A DNA stretch of 63,947 bases from Anaerolineales bacterium (GTDB taxonomy: Bacteria > Chloroflexota > Anaerolineae > Anaerolineales > Villigracilaceae): assembly GCA_016927315.1 (NCBI GenBank), contig JAFGMV010000018.1, positions 1 to 63,947 on the forward strand. The letters run 5' to 3'. Below are positions 20,180 to 29,001 of this stretch, piece after piece; within the stretch, counting starts at the first letter, position 1, and the number at the start of each line of letters is the position of its first letter. A program made the position numbers and the translations under genes. Below the pieces are notes generated by a model, which was not told the origin of the DNA, searched no databases, and saw only the letters and a program-made list of their open reading frames with translations.

Positions 20180-20183
20180 GTGT

Positions 20184-21374
20184 TCATGCCAGATTTCTAA
20201 GAATTTCCCCCAGTGTCTGGTATACGATTTCGACCTGTTGTTTGCTCATGACGCTTGAGAAAGGCAGGGCCAGGCCCCGATGCCCAAGATCCATAGTGAC
20301 CGGAAAGTCTTCTTCACGATATCCAAACCGTTCCATTATGTAAGGCTGTATATGGATCGGTACAAAGTAAGGACGGGCCGGGATATTGTGCTCAGAGAGC
20401 TGTTTAATTACTTCCTGGCGGTTAATGCCAGGCTCAAAACGAACAACATAAACAAACCAGGAGCTGCGGGTGGTATGCGGTTCCACAACCGGCAGTTCGA
20501 TACCCGGTATGCTTGAGAGTCCCTGTGCATACCAGGCAGCTACTTTTTCTCGTTTCTGCAGCATTTCTTCCAGCCTGGATAACTGTACCAGTCCCAGCGC
20601 AGCAGACATCTCGTCCAGGCGGTAATTGTAGCCCAGGTGAGTGTGTTGAAGCCAGGTATCACCGGATGCCCGTCCCTGGTTTCGGAGGGCCTGCATAAAC
20701 TCAGCGGCTTTTGCATCATCAGTGACAATCATCCCCCCCTCTCCCGTTGTGATCTGCTTGTTGGGGTAGAAGGCAAAACAGCCATAATCTCCTAAAGTGC
20801 CCGCCAGCTTACCTTTATATTTTGTCCCCAAGGCCTCGCAAGAATCTTCGATTACTTTCAAGCCGTTTTTGTGCGCTGCATTGACAATCGGTTCCATATC
20901 AGCGGGTTGTCCGAAAACATCCACAGGCAAAATGGCTTTCAACTGTCCTGTATGATATTTGAGTTTTGGAGGACGCCATGTTTCTGCTCGTGAATTGCCA
21001 ATCATCAAATCTCTTACAGCCTGTTGGACCATTTCGGGATCGATGTTCCCAGAGTGCGGGTCTACGTCCACAAAGACCGGGATTGCATTCTCAAACAAGA
21101 TTACATTGGTCGACGAAATGAATGAAAATGGTGTGGTGATGACTAGGTCCCCGGGACCGATCCCTGCAGCACGGATGCAAAGATGAAGGGCAGACGTTCC
21201 GGAACTCACTCCGATAGCATGGCTGCAGCCGGTCAATTCGCAAACCGCTTTTTCGAATTCCCGAATATACTGCCCCATGCTAAGGTTGGGTGTTTCCAGC
21301 ACGGCCTGAACGGCCTGACGTTCAGCATCAGTCAGGTCGGGGGAAGACATGGTGATTTTATTCTTGTCACTCAT
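20184..21374 (-). CDS. DegT/DnrJ/EryC1/StrS family aminotransferase
   Basis: A 396-residue PLP-dependent sugar aminotransferase of the DegT/DnrJ/EryC1/StrS class, which converts keto-sugar nucleotides to amino sugars for surface polysaccharides. Visible signatures include GVSSGTSALHL near residue 56, VIEDSCEALGTKYKGK near residue 175 and the PLP-lysine block FYPNKQITTGEGGMI near residue 205. The HLGYNYRLDEMSAALGLVQL segment and the C-terminal NIPARPYF segment are typical. It starts 6 bp after the ProRS-like gene and is followed by the PH-domain and DUF92 genes. No sugar nucleotidyltransferase is adjacent, so the substrate is undefined. Confidence 0.9.
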   Translation of the reverse strand: MSDKNKITMSSPDLTDAERQAVQAVLETPNLSMGQYIREFEKAVCELTGCSHAIGVSSGTSALHLCIRAAGIGPGDLVITTPFSFISSTNVILFENAIPVFVDVDPHSGNIDPEMVQQAVRDLMIGNSRAETWRPPKLKYHTGQLKAILPVDVFGQPADMEPIVNAAHKNGLKVIEDSCEALGTKYKGKLAGTLGDYGCFAFYPNKQITTGEGGMIVTDDAKAAEFMQALRNQGRASGDTWLQHTHLGYNYRLDEMSAALGLVQLSRLEEMLQKREKVAAWYAQGLSSIPGIELPVVEPHTTRSSWFVYVVRFEPGINRQEVIKQLSEHNIPARPYFVPIHIQPYIMERFGYREEDFPVTMDLGHRGLALPFSSVMSKQQVEIVYQTLGEILRNLA

Positions 21375-21380
21375 TCTGGT

Positions 21381-22748
21381 TTATTTCAATAGTCTTTGAA
21401 TTTCTTGAATAATATTTTCCAAAGGCACACTGAGCTTTTCTTTTGCCGTGCGCTGCTTCAATTCTACCATTCCCTCTTGCAGTTTACGTTCCCCGATTGT
21501 GATTCGCAGCGGACAGCCAATCAGGTCGGCGTCATTAAACTTGACGCCGGCTCGTTCTTCTCTGTTATCCAGCAGCACATCCACTCCGGCTTTCTGAAGT
21601 TTTCGGTAAAGATCGCTGGCTGGCGCGAAAGTGTCCATATTCTTTCCGGGTACTGCCATAAGGTAAACATCAAAAGGAGCCACAGGCGCTGGCAGCCTCA
21701 GGCCAAAATCATCAGTATGGGTTTCTGCCAGGGCCGCCAGGATACGTCCCAGGTCGAAACGCCCGCTCAATCCATGTTGTTCGTAAAGCTGCTCTACCCG
21801 TATTCCCGTCAGTTTTTCATCACAGTGAATGCAGTGGTCTCCTGCTCTTGCTTGAACCAGGTCCGCGACCAGGGATGCGTTGTAGTCCCTGCCGAAGTTG
21901 ACGTTCATCAGGTGGTAATCGCGCTGGTTAGCCCCTGCGACGAGGTTGGTTGACACGGGGAGAAGCGTGTCGACCACAACCAGGGTCTCACCTAGGTCTA
22001 CTGGCGAGGCGTAGCCGGGAACTGCACCCGCAGCGGCGATCTCTGCCTCTGTCGCTGGGTGTGTTTTTCCCACCAACTGGGCCAGTTTGGTCTCGCTCAG
22101 GTTCATGTCCCCCCGTACCATGCAAAGGACCAGCTTTCCGTCACTTTCACAGGTAAAAAGCAGGGCTTTGGCAGTCTTCTCCTGGGGGATTTCAAGATAA
22201 TTTGCCAGCGCCTCGATGGTTGGGCAATGCGGTGTGTGAATTTTTTCGAGAGGCAGTGGAGTCTCTTCGGGCAAGGCCATCTTTCGGAATTGTGCCAGAT
22301 CCGCGCGCGTTGTAATCCCACATCCGGCGCAACTAAGCAGGTCTATATTGCCGGTTTCAAGGGGGAAGAAAATCCCCTTGATATCATCAGCTTCAGTCGT
22401 CAGTATGGTTTGCAGCCCCAGTTCGGTAAATAGGGTCTGCGCTGTTTGTGCATCGGCTTTCTCCCGGCAGATTTCAATGCCCAGTGAGGCAGGAACACCG
22501 AACAATCCCAGGCCATGGTGGGCCTCAGCCTCAATGCTGATATCGCTTCCGGAGCCCGCAGCCTTCTCAACCAGATCCCTCAGATGAGACAAGGCGCGTT
22601 CGCCGAGGGCCAGAAGAGCGAAATCTGGTTCAATGCGCGGGATATAACCAGCACGGTTCAGTAATTTGTAACTCTCTGTGCGAGCATTTGCAGGCGCATT
22701 ACGTTGTGTCTGGATGTTCAGTTCCTGATAGTTCATCGTGGGAAACAA
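21381..22748 (-). CDS. ProRS-like protein with editing and anticodon domains, no class II core
   Basis: A 455-residue paralogue of bacterial prolyl-tRNA synthetase. The YbaK/INS editing domain (about residues 165-300) is preserved, including the key Lys in KTAKALLF and a GYASP motif matching GxxxP. The C-terminal anticodon-binding domain (about 355-455) is clear in AGVDVLLDNREERAGVKFND and LIGCPLRITIG. The class II catalytic core is missing: there is no motif 2 (FRDE-type) and motif 3 GIGxxR is replaced by a diverged sequence. CAGC and CIHC pairs may hold zinc. It cannot aminoacylate; a trans-editing or regulatory role on tRNA-Pro is inferred. Annotation as active proS would be wrong. Confidence 0.78.
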   Translation of the reverse strand: MFPTMNYQELNIQTQRNAPANARTESYKLLNRAGYIPRIEPDFALLALGERALSHLRDLVEKAAGSGSDISIEAEAHHGLGLFGVPASLGIEICREKADAQTAQTLFTELGLQTILTTEADDIKGIFFPLETGNIDLLSCAGCGITTRADLAQFRKMALPEETPLPLEKIHTPHCPTIEALANYLEIPQEKTAKALLFTCESDGKLVLCMVRGDMNLSETKLAQLVGKTHPATEAEIAAAGAVPGYASPVDLGETLVVVDTLLPVSTNLVAGANQRDYHLMNVNFGRDYNASLVADLVQARAGDHCIHCDEKLTGIRVEQLYEQHGLSGRFDLGRILAALAETHTDDFGLRLPAPVAPFDVYLMAVPGKNMDTFAPASDLYRKLQKAGVDVLLDNREERAGVKFNDADLIGCPLRITIGERKLQEGMVELKQRTAKEKLSVPLENIIQEIQRLLK

Positions 22749-22823
22749 ACCCCTGGTGATGCAGAAATATTGTTGTGGGGAAAATGACAGGTCACAACAT
22801 TCCTTGGAGTACTTTGTAACTGC

Positions 22824-23408
22824 TTACCCATTATTCCGTTTGCTGGCGATGGTTTCATCTGGGGATGTTTTCGCGGTTTTTTGCGCTGGTGTCTTCTTTG
22901 GTGTTTTCATGGTTTCGTCTTTGCCGTGTAGCGGAGCAGTTTCTTCAGTTGCTTTCGGTGTGGGGACTGGTGTGATCTCGGGAATCGGGGTTAGGGCTGG
23001 GATCTCTACAACTGTTTCAAAGTCCAGTTCAACCGTCTCCTCCATACGGATCTGGCCGCGCAGGAAAGAGCCTTCCTCGGTCACAAACCCGGTGGTAACC
23101 ACATCCCCCCAGACACGTCCGGTTGAGCGAATTTCCAGTTTCTCGGTGGTGATATTACCTCGCACGGCTCCGGCAACGATAACTGTATTGGCCCGGATGT
23201 TTTCGCAAGTTACACGCCCGGTTTCACCGACTACCAGCATGCCGTGCAGGGCAATCTGCCCTTCAAAGGCGCCCTCGATGCGGACGCCACCACTGCCATT
23301 AATACTGCCATGCCAGATCAGCCCGGCGCCGAGAACCGAAGTGATCCTCTCAACAAATGGAATTTGGGAACTGGTGTCTTTGTCAGAAATGGTATTGCGT
23401 TTGAACAT
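22824..23408 (-). CDS. Bactofilin family polymer-forming protein
   Basis: A 194-residue bactofilin, a cytoskeletal protein that self-assembles through a right-handed beta-helix. The core (about residues 28-125) has the repeating pattern WHGSINGSGGVRIEGAFEG, HGMLVVGETGRV, NTVIVAGAVRGN, KLEIRSTGRVWGDV. The N-terminal 27 residues are polar, and the C-terminal tail is rich in Pro, Thr and Lys with VPTPK and TPKKTP repeats, likely disordered. It has no signal peptide and is cytoplasmic. A second, membrane-linked bactofilin-like protein is at 17.0 kb. It stands alone between fabI and the ProRS-like gene. Confidence 0.88.
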   Translation of the reverse strand: MFKRNTISDKDTSSQIPFVERITSVLGAGLIWHGSINGSGGVRIEGAFEGQIALHGMLVVGETGRVTCENIRANTVIVAGAVRGNITTEKLEIRSTGRVWGDVVTTGFVTEEGSFLRGQIRMEETVELDFETVVEIPALTPIPEITPVPTPKATEETAPLHGKDETMKTPKKTPAQKTAKTSPDETIASKRNNG

Positions 23409-23452
23409 CTCGATCCTTTTTGTTTACTTTTCTGTATTTTACCGCAAGAATG

Positions 23453-23477
23453 CAAAACGCCCCCGGTGGATAGGGGC
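23453..23477 (-). terminator. Weak terminator after fabI
   Basis: On the minus strand a GCCCC...GGGGC stem (23459-23463 with 23473-23477) is followed by GTTTTG. It lies about 55 bp past the fabI stop. The short stem makes it tentative. Confidence 0.4.
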
Positions 23478-23530
23478 ATTGTTGAAAAAAGCGTATTCTC
23501 AGGTTCTCTGTTGTCAGGCAGGAGACCGGT

Positions 23531-24328
23531 TCATTCTCTATCAGCCGGCATACAGGGTTCAAGCATCCCGACAATGTTATAGCCAGAATCGACAAACAGG
23601 ACCTCACCGGTAATATGCCTGGACATATCTGAGCACAAGAATACGGCTGATTGACCAATGTCTTCGATCGTCACGTTCTCCTTGATGGGTGCAGCGTCTG
23701 CGAAATATTTGTACATATCCCGAAACTTGCCGACACCCGAAGAAGCCAGTGTGCGGATCGGCCCGGCTGAAATGGCGTTGACCCGTATGCGCTGTTCCCC
23801 AAAGTCATAAGCCAGGTAGCGGGTTGAAGCTTCCAGGGCTGCTTTGGCAACCCCCATGGCGTTGTAATTCGGGGCGACTTTCTCTGAACCATAATAGGTC
23901 ATGCACAGAAGGGCTCCGCCGGGATTCAGAATCGGTTGGAAAGCCTTGGCAATACCGACGAATGAGTAGACGCTGATGTCCATCGCCAGGTGAAAACCAG
24001 CCCGGCTGGTGTTGTAATAGGGACCAATGAGTTCATTACGGTCTGCAAACGCAACCGAATGAATGAGGATATCCACCTTCCCGAAGGTATCGGCGGCTTT
24101 GTCAGCCACGGCTTGAATATCTTTGTCTTTGGCCACATCACATTCTTCGGTAAAAGTGCTTCCGAGTGATTCAGCCAGGGGTCTGACACGACGCTCAAGC
24201 TGTTCATTGGCGTAACTGAAACCAAGTGTGGCGCCCTGCACATGCAAGGCTTTCGCGATTCCCCAGGCAATTGACCGGTCATTGGCCAGGCCAAAAATTA
24301 TGGCCGTCTTTCCTTCAAGTAATGTCAT
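23531..24328 (-). CDS. fabI: Enoyl-[acyl-carrier-protein] reductase FabI
   Basis: FabI performs the last, NADH-dependent step of each fatty-acid elongation round. The 265-residue short-chain dehydrogenase has the divergent FabI nucleotide motif GLANDRSIAWGIAKAL near residue 13, HSVAFADRNEL near residue 90 and the catalytic YYGSEKVAPNYNAMGVAKAAL region holding the Tyr-x6-Lys pair. The C-terminus has ITGEVLFVDSGYNI and a short extension ending MPADRE. The flexible substrate loop carries SSGVGKF where many homologues have ASGI. It is transcribed away from a strong terminator behind the acyl-CoA dehydrogenase, so it has its own promoter in 24329-24476. Confidence 0.93.
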   Translation of the reverse strand: MTLLEGKTAIIFGLANDRSIAWGIAKALHVQGATLGFSYANEQLERRVRPLAESLGSTFTEECDVAKDKDIQAVADKAADTFGKVDILIHSVAFADRNELIGPYYNTSRAGFHLAMDISVYSFVGIAKAFQPILNPGGALLCMTYYGSEKVAPNYNAMGVAKAALEASTRYLAYDFGEQRIRVNAISAGPIRTLASSGVGKFRDMYKYFADAAPIKENVTIEDIGQSAVFLCSDMSRHITGEVLFVDSGYNIVGMLEPCMPADRE

Positions 24329-24476
24329 GGGAGGTTCTCCTTTACCAGTAATAGCCGGGTTTCCGAGATGATTGTTGCCGGTTTACTATAAATACGATAA
24401 TATTTGTGGGTATTATACACCCAGGAGTAACTGATGTACAGAACACATGCCAGCGGCATAAGTCGCGCGGTTCTGG

Positions 24477-24513
24477 ATAAAAATCGCCCTGGTTTTGCCA
24501 GGGCGATTTTTAT
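24477..24513 (-). terminator. Terminator of the ETF/acyl-CoA dehydrogenase operon
   Basis: A perfect 16-bp stem (24477-24492 with 24498-24513) with a TTTTG loop and T-rich stem base lies 12 bp after the acyl-CoA dehydrogenase stop. Confidence 0.9.
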
Positions 24514-24524
24514 CTGAAAGAGAA

Positions 24525-26240
24525 TTATGCTTCCAGCAGTTTCTTCCGGACCTCGAGAGGTGTTTTGTCGGCTGTGCGGATTGTTTCAGCACGGTTTTCG
24601 ATCTGAAGCAGGCAGTTTTTAATATAAACCCGCGCCAGTTCACGTTTATTCTCGAGCTTCTGTGCATCCTGCAGCATGAGCCAGGAGGTTACCAGGGCAG
24701 CGGCAATATCAGTCAGGTCGCAGGCATAATAATCGACCAGATCGCGTTCCTTTTCTTTTAAAAGATCAGTCACCTGTTTGAAAATTTCATTAGCCCTGGT
24801 CAACTGATTTTTCATGTCCTTCAGTTCTTTGTAATCGTAAGAAGCCCATTCATCCAGGAGTTTATCCAGGGCATGTCCCAGCAATTTGCTGATCGTGGCA
24901 ACTACCTGCAGTTGGCTGGTGCCTTCGTAGATGTTGGTGATGCGCACATCGCGGTAATGTCGCTCGATATTGAATTCGCGCATATATCCAACACCACCAT
25001 GGATCTGCATAGCCTGATAGCAGACCCGATTGCCCATTTCTGTTGAGAAATACTTGACCAACGGGGTAAGTGCATCAGACAGGCTGGATGCCTGTTTCTG
25101 TTTTGCCCGGGCTTCAGGGGTTGCCTTGTCTTTATCTGCAAGCAGTTCTTCATAACCCTTCAGGGTATCGACCCAATCTCCAGTCTCGGCCAGCAGGGCA
25201 CGGGCAGCTTCGATCTCACCGCGCATATTGAGCAGCATTCGTGCAACCGCAGGCAGTTCACGGATCGGTTTGCCAAACTGTACGCGTTCTCCGGCGTATT
25301 TATACGCATCCCGGTATGCAGCTTCTGCAATGCCCAATGCCTGGGCTCCAACAGCCAGACGGGCGCCATTCATCAGGGCCATGGAGTAACGCAGCAGACC
25401 GAAACGGCGTTTCCCGATCAGGATGGCCGGGGTGTTGTTATACTGGATCTCGCAGGTTGGGGATGAGTGGATCCCTAGCTTGTTTTCGATCCGGCGGATT
25501 TTGACTGTCTCATCCCGTTCGACCAGGAAGATCGACAGGCCGCGGGCATCGCTGGAGCCCTCTTCACTGCGGGCCAGGATGACCTGTATTTCAGCGTTGC
25601 CGTTGGTGATAAAGCGCTTGACACCGTTCAGACGCCAGGTGTCGTTTTCTTCATCATAGGTCGCGTGCATCTGGACTGCCCCAAGATCAGACCCGGCATC
25701 AGCCTCGGTCAGTACCATGGCGCCGCCGACTTCCCCACGTGAGAAGCGGGGCAGTACCCGTACTTTGGTCTCTTCATCGGCATATTCATTGATGGTTGAC
25801 GCGATCTCCTGCAGCCCGAAGATAGTCATCAGGCCTGCCTCTGCGCGCGAGACCATCTCGACCATCATCTGGTAAAGCGATTCGGGCATATTCATACCGC
25901 CGAATTCCCAGGGCAGCATGGCGCCCATCAATTCGGCTTGTTTGAGGGCTTCAATGGCTGCCTGGGTTGCCGCTGCATACGTAACCTCACCCTGGTTGAA
26001 TTGTGCCCCCTCCTCATCTGCTTCCGCGGCACGTGGAGCGATACGGTTGGCGCAGATATCTCCCAATACCTCCAACAGCAGTCGCCAGTTATCTTTTGTG
26101 TCCTTGTAATTACGTGGAGCGGCTGGATACTTTTCAGCATACCTGTATCCCTTTTCCTTGATGCTGATGATATCTTGCAGATCAAGCTGTTCGAGCCGGA
26201 ATTGAAGATCTTTGTTGTCCAGGAAGTAGTTTTCACTCAT
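24525..26240 (-). CDS. Acyl-CoA dehydrogenase
   Basis: A 571-residue FAD enzyme that introduces the alpha-beta double bond in acyl-CoA substrates and passes electrons to ETF. Motifs include MVLTEADAGSDLGAVQ near residue 175, RFITNGNAEIQVILA near residue 210, and in the C-terminal helical domain the QIHGGVGYMREFNIERHYRDVR and NIYEGTSQLQV blocks. The protein is longer than the usual 380-400 residues, with N-terminal and C-terminal helical extensions as in the FadE12/DMGDH-like long forms. It is the third gene of etfB-etfA-ACAD, spaced 12 bp from etfA, so the dehydrogenase and its electron acceptor are made together. Chain-length preference cannot be read from sequence. Confidence 0.92.
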   Translation of the reverse strand: MSENYFLDNKDLQFRLEQLDLQDIISIKEKGYRYAEKYPAAPRNYKDTKDNWRLLLEVLGDICANRIAPRAAEADEEGAQFNQGEVTYAAATQAAIEALKQAELMGAMLPWEFGGMNMPESLYQMMVEMVSRAEAGLMTIFGLQEIASTINEYADEETKVRVLPRFSRGEVGGAMVLTEADAGSDLGAVQMHATYDEENDTWRLNGVKRFITNGNAEIQVILARSEEGSSDARGLSIFLVERDETVKIRRIENKLGIHSSPTCEIQYNNTPAILIGKRRFGLLRYSMALMNGARLAVGAQALGIAEAAYRDAYKYAGERVQFGKPIRELPAVARMLLNMRGEIEAARALLAETGDWVDTLKGYEELLADKDKATPEARAKQKQASSLSDALTPLVKYFSTEMGNRVCYQAMQIHGGVGYMREFNIERHYRDVRITNIYEGTSQLQVVATISKLLGHALDKLLDEWASYDYKELKDMKNQLTRANEIFKQVTDLLKEKERDLVDYYACDLTDIAAALVTSWLMLQDAQKLENKRELARVYIKNCLLQIENRAETIRTADKTPLEVRKKLLEA

Positions 26241-26252
26241 GGTTGGCTCTCC

Positions 26253-27278
26253 TTACTTGGCTTTCTCACGCAGGGCTTTGATCAACAAGGGCATCACTTC
26301 TGCCAGGTCGCCGACGATCTTGTAATGGGCCACCTGGAAGATGGGTGCGTCTGGATCGGTGTTGATGGCAATGATTTTATTGGATTGGTCCATCCCTGCC
26401 CGGTGCTGGATGGCGCCAGAGATACCGGCTGCAATGTACAGGCGGGGCCGGACGGTTGTCCCGGTCTGTCCTACCTGGTGTTCACGGGAGATCAAACCGG
26501 CATCGACTGCGGCCCGGGAAGCGCCCACCTCGCCGCCCATCAGGTTGGCCAGGTCGCACAGCAGGTTGAATTCGTCCTGGCTGCCAACGCCGCCGCCTCC
26601 GGCCACGATCACTGGGGAATCCTTTAAATGGACAGTGGCTTCCCGCATTTCACGGCTGAGCACTTGTAATACAAAGTCTGATTCCTGGAATTCAGGCGTA
26701 AAGGTCTCAACTTCACCCTTCCGGCTGGTATCGGCTTGGCTTTTGCGCATGACGCCTTCCCGGACGGTTGCCATTTGTGGACGGGTGTTGGGATTGACAA
26801 TAGTAGCGATAATATTGCCGCCAAATGCCGGACGGATCTGATACAGCAGGTCTTTGCACAGACGGTTTTCCTTTTTGATGGTGAAGTCCCCAATTTGCAG
26901 ATCTGTGCAATCCGCGGTCAGGCCGACACCGGCAGCCGAAGCAACCCGCGGCGCCAGATCACGACCTACGGGGGAGGCTCCCACCAGGAGGATATACGGC
27001 TGGTGTTTTTTGATCAGATCTGCGGTGACCCGCGTGTATGGAAGTGTGCGGTAAATTTCCAGTTCAGGATGCTCCACCAGCAGGACATGGTCCGCCCCAT
27101 GGTGGATAAGTGACCTGGCCAGGTCTGCAACCTTGTGGCCGCATAGCAATGCCCAGACCTGGCTGTTCAGGGTTCCTGCCAGTTCCCGGCCTTTGGAAAG
27201 TAGTTCCAGGCCGACATCGGCTAGTTTGCCGTCTTCTTGCTCTATAAATATCCAGATGTTTCGATTCTCTTTGGTCAT
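26253..27278 (-). CDS. etfA: Electron transfer flavoprotein subunit alpha
   Basis: A 341-residue ETF alpha subunit that binds FAD and accepts electrons from acyl-CoA dehydrogenases. The N-terminal domain (about 1-190) has the usual alpha-beta fold with DHVLLVEHPEL and ILLVGASPVGRDLAPRVA. The C-terminal FAD domain carries IVAGGGGVGS, GASRAAVDAGLI, GQTGTTVRPRLYIAAGISGAIQH and NTDPDAPIFQVAHYKIVGD, all standard. It lies 8 bp after etfB and 12 bp before the acyl-CoA dehydrogenase. It acts in the cytoplasm as a heterodimer with EtfB. An ETF:quinone oxidoreductase, which would deliver electrons to the quinone pool, is not in this window. Confidence 0.95.
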   Translation of the reverse strand: MTKENRNIWIFIEQEDGKLADVGLELLSKGRELAGTLNSQVWALLCGHKVADLARSLIHHGADHVLLVEHPELEIYRTLPYTRVTADLIKKHQPYILLVGASPVGRDLAPRVASAAGVGLTADCTDLQIGDFTIKKENRLCKDLLYQIRPAFGGNIIATIVNPNTRPQMATVREGVMRKSQADTSRKGEVETFTPEFQESDFVLQVLSREMREATVHLKDSPVIVAGGGGVGSQDEFNLLCDLANLMGGEVGASRAAVDAGLISREHQVGQTGTTVRPRLYIAAGISGAIQHRAGMDQSNKIIAINTDPDAPIFQVAHYKIVGDLAEVMPLLIKALREKAK

Positions 27279-27285
27279 GATGCAC

Positions 27286-28179
27286 CTACCCTACCACGTA
27301 TTCCCGGATCAGTTCTTCGATCAAAGCCTGGATGCCCTCCGGGGTGGGTTGGATTTCCTTGCTTTCGGCGGCCTCCAGAACGACGTAGTTGATCTTGTGT
27401 ACCTGGGTCGGCGAACCGGCCAATCCAATCCGGGCGGTATCGAGATTGAGGTCATCAGCCGTCCATACCGGGATCTTCAGGTCGCATTTTTCCAGGTATT
27501 CCTCGATCTTGTCTTCGCTTTCAAACTCAGGCCAGGTTTCGAGCAACAGCGGGTATTCGGCCGGAATGGCCGCCAGCTTGTACTGGATCCGCTTGCGGAC
27601 CGAAGCCGGCCTCGGTTGGTTGGCTGAACCTACCACTGTCAGCAGGCAGGGCAGTTTGCATTTAACGATTTCAGCGCCCAGGTCAAAGGCTCGCTGTACT
27701 ACGATTTCTTTGTCTTTCAATTCGATAATTTGCTCGCTGTATGTGATCTGTGGGATGTGCAATTTCTCGGCCACCTGGGGACCGACCTGAGCGGTATCGC
27801 CGTCAATGGCCTGGCGGCCGCAAAAGATCAGGTCGAATTGCCCGACTTTCTCAACGGCTTTCATCAACGAGTATGAAGTTGCCTGGGTATCTGCTCCGGC
27901 AAATTTCCGGTCTGTCAGCAGGCAGACCTTATCTGCGCCGCGATAAAGCGATTCGCGCAGTACTTCAGCTGCCTGTGGCGGCCCCATCGTGATCACAGTC
28001 ACTGTGCCGCCATACCGCTCCTTAGCCCGTAGGGCCATTTCCAGTGCGTTCAGGTCTTCAGGATTGAAGATCGCAGGCAGTGCGCTGCGGTTCATCGTCC
28101 CGGCGTTTGTCATGACATCACCGGAAACCTGGCGTGTATCGGGAACTTGTTTGACAAGCACGATCGAATGATAGCTCAT
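27286..28179 (-). CDS. etfB: Electron transfer flavoprotein subunit beta
   Basis: A protein of about 297 residues, the partner of EtfA. It starts MSYHSIVLVKQVPDT, the standard EtfB N-terminus. The start at 28179 is preferred to an upstream one because GGAGG precedes it by 8 bp. Other features are NPEDLNALEMALRAKE, VTVITMGPPQAAEVLRESL, FCGRQAIDGDTAQVGP and the LPCLLTVVGSANQPR AMP-binding region. The C-terminal stretch of about 50 residues is longer than in short ETF betas and resembles types coupled to dedicated dehydrogenases. First gene of the etfB-etfA-ACAD operon. Confidence 0.95.
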   Translation of the reverse strand: MSYHSIVLVKQVPDTRQVSGDVMTNAGTMNRSALPAIFNPEDLNALEMALRAKERYGGTVTVITMGPPQAAEVLRESLYRGADKVCLLTDRKFAGADTQATSYSLMKAVEKVGQFDLIFCGRQAIDGDTAQVGPQVAEKLHIPQITYSEQIIELKDKEIVVQRAFDLGAEIVKCKLPCLLTVVGSANQPRPASVRKRIQYKLAAIPAEYPLLLETWPEFESEDKIEEYLEKCDLKIPVWTADDLNLDTARIGLAGSPTQVHKINYVVLEAAESKEIQPTPEGIQALIEELIREYVVG

Positions 28180-28296
28180 AGTATGTGCCTCCAAAAAGAT
28201 TACGGCTTGCACCAGGATGTTAAGACTGGTGCTGAGTCGTTTATTCCTTCCCCGTTTCATCTGCAGCCTCCCTCCAGGATCGCAGAGAAAGGAGGA

Positions 28297-28896
28297 TTAT
28301 TTAACAAATAGGTTTTTTGAGCCTTGTACCAGATAACGCCATGGGATGCTTTTCCATGGCTCAGGCACACTATTTAAACCCACTCTAGGCCCAATCGTCA
28401 CGGATTCTTCTGAAATTGGTTCCCCCATTTCTATCCATAAGTTTTGTTTTTTATCAGTCAGAGTGACCCTGTTATCGGTTCCATCCACACCCAGAGCCTG
28501 CGTCAGTTTGGCAGGACCATTGGTATCGCCTCCCAGCCGCCTTTCAGAGATGATTTCAAGCCCTTCTACCGGGTGTATCGCCCGTATTAATACCGCGGCG
28601 GGAAGGCCCTGTTCTTCTGTAACGGCATTCAACAACCAGTGCATCCCATACGTGAAATAGACGTAAGCGATACCTGCCGGGCCATACATAACATCAGTTC
28701 GCGGTGTTTTTCCGGCCCTGGCATGACATGCCAGATCCGTTTCGCCGATATAGGCTTCTGTCTCGGTAATAATGCCTGCCAGACGGTTCCCATTCAGTAC
28801 TCGCACCAGACGCTTCCCAAGCAGTTCCCGTGCAACGATCAAAGTTGGGCGCTTGTAGAACTGTTGGGGGAGGATGGTGTTTTTGACAGGGGACAT
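28297..28896 (-). CDS. DNA-3-methyladenine glycosylase (AAG/MPG family)
   Basis: A 199-residue base-excision repair enzyme of the alkyladenine glycosylase family, which removes 3-methyladenine, hypoxanthine and other modified purines. Family motifs are ARELLGKRLVR, ETEAYIGETDLACHA with the catalytic Glu, RTDVMYGPAGIAYVYFTYGMH and NGPAKLTQALG. Length matches bacterial members. No other repair gene is adjacent. It stands between etfB and an epimerase on the same strand but with gaps of about 100 bp on each side, so it is probably transcribed alone. Confidence 0.92.
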   Translation of the reverse strand: MSPVKNTILPQQFYKRPTLIVARELLGKRLVRVLNGNRLAGIITETEAYIGETDLACHARAGKTPRTDVMYGPAGIAYVYFTYGMHWLLNAVTEEQGLPAAVLIRAIHPVEGLEIISERRLGGDTNGPAKLTQALGVDGTDNRVTLTDKKQNLWIEMGEPISEESVTIGPRVGLNSVPEPWKSIPWRYLVQGSKNLFVK

Positions 28897-29001
28897 CGTG
28901 CATCTTGAGAAGAAAAGTGTACCTATTGGGCGCTGATCTCCCCTTTATTGTATTCTATGGGGCTTAACCAACTGGTTCTTCCTTGCTGGCTGAGTAAATG
29001 G

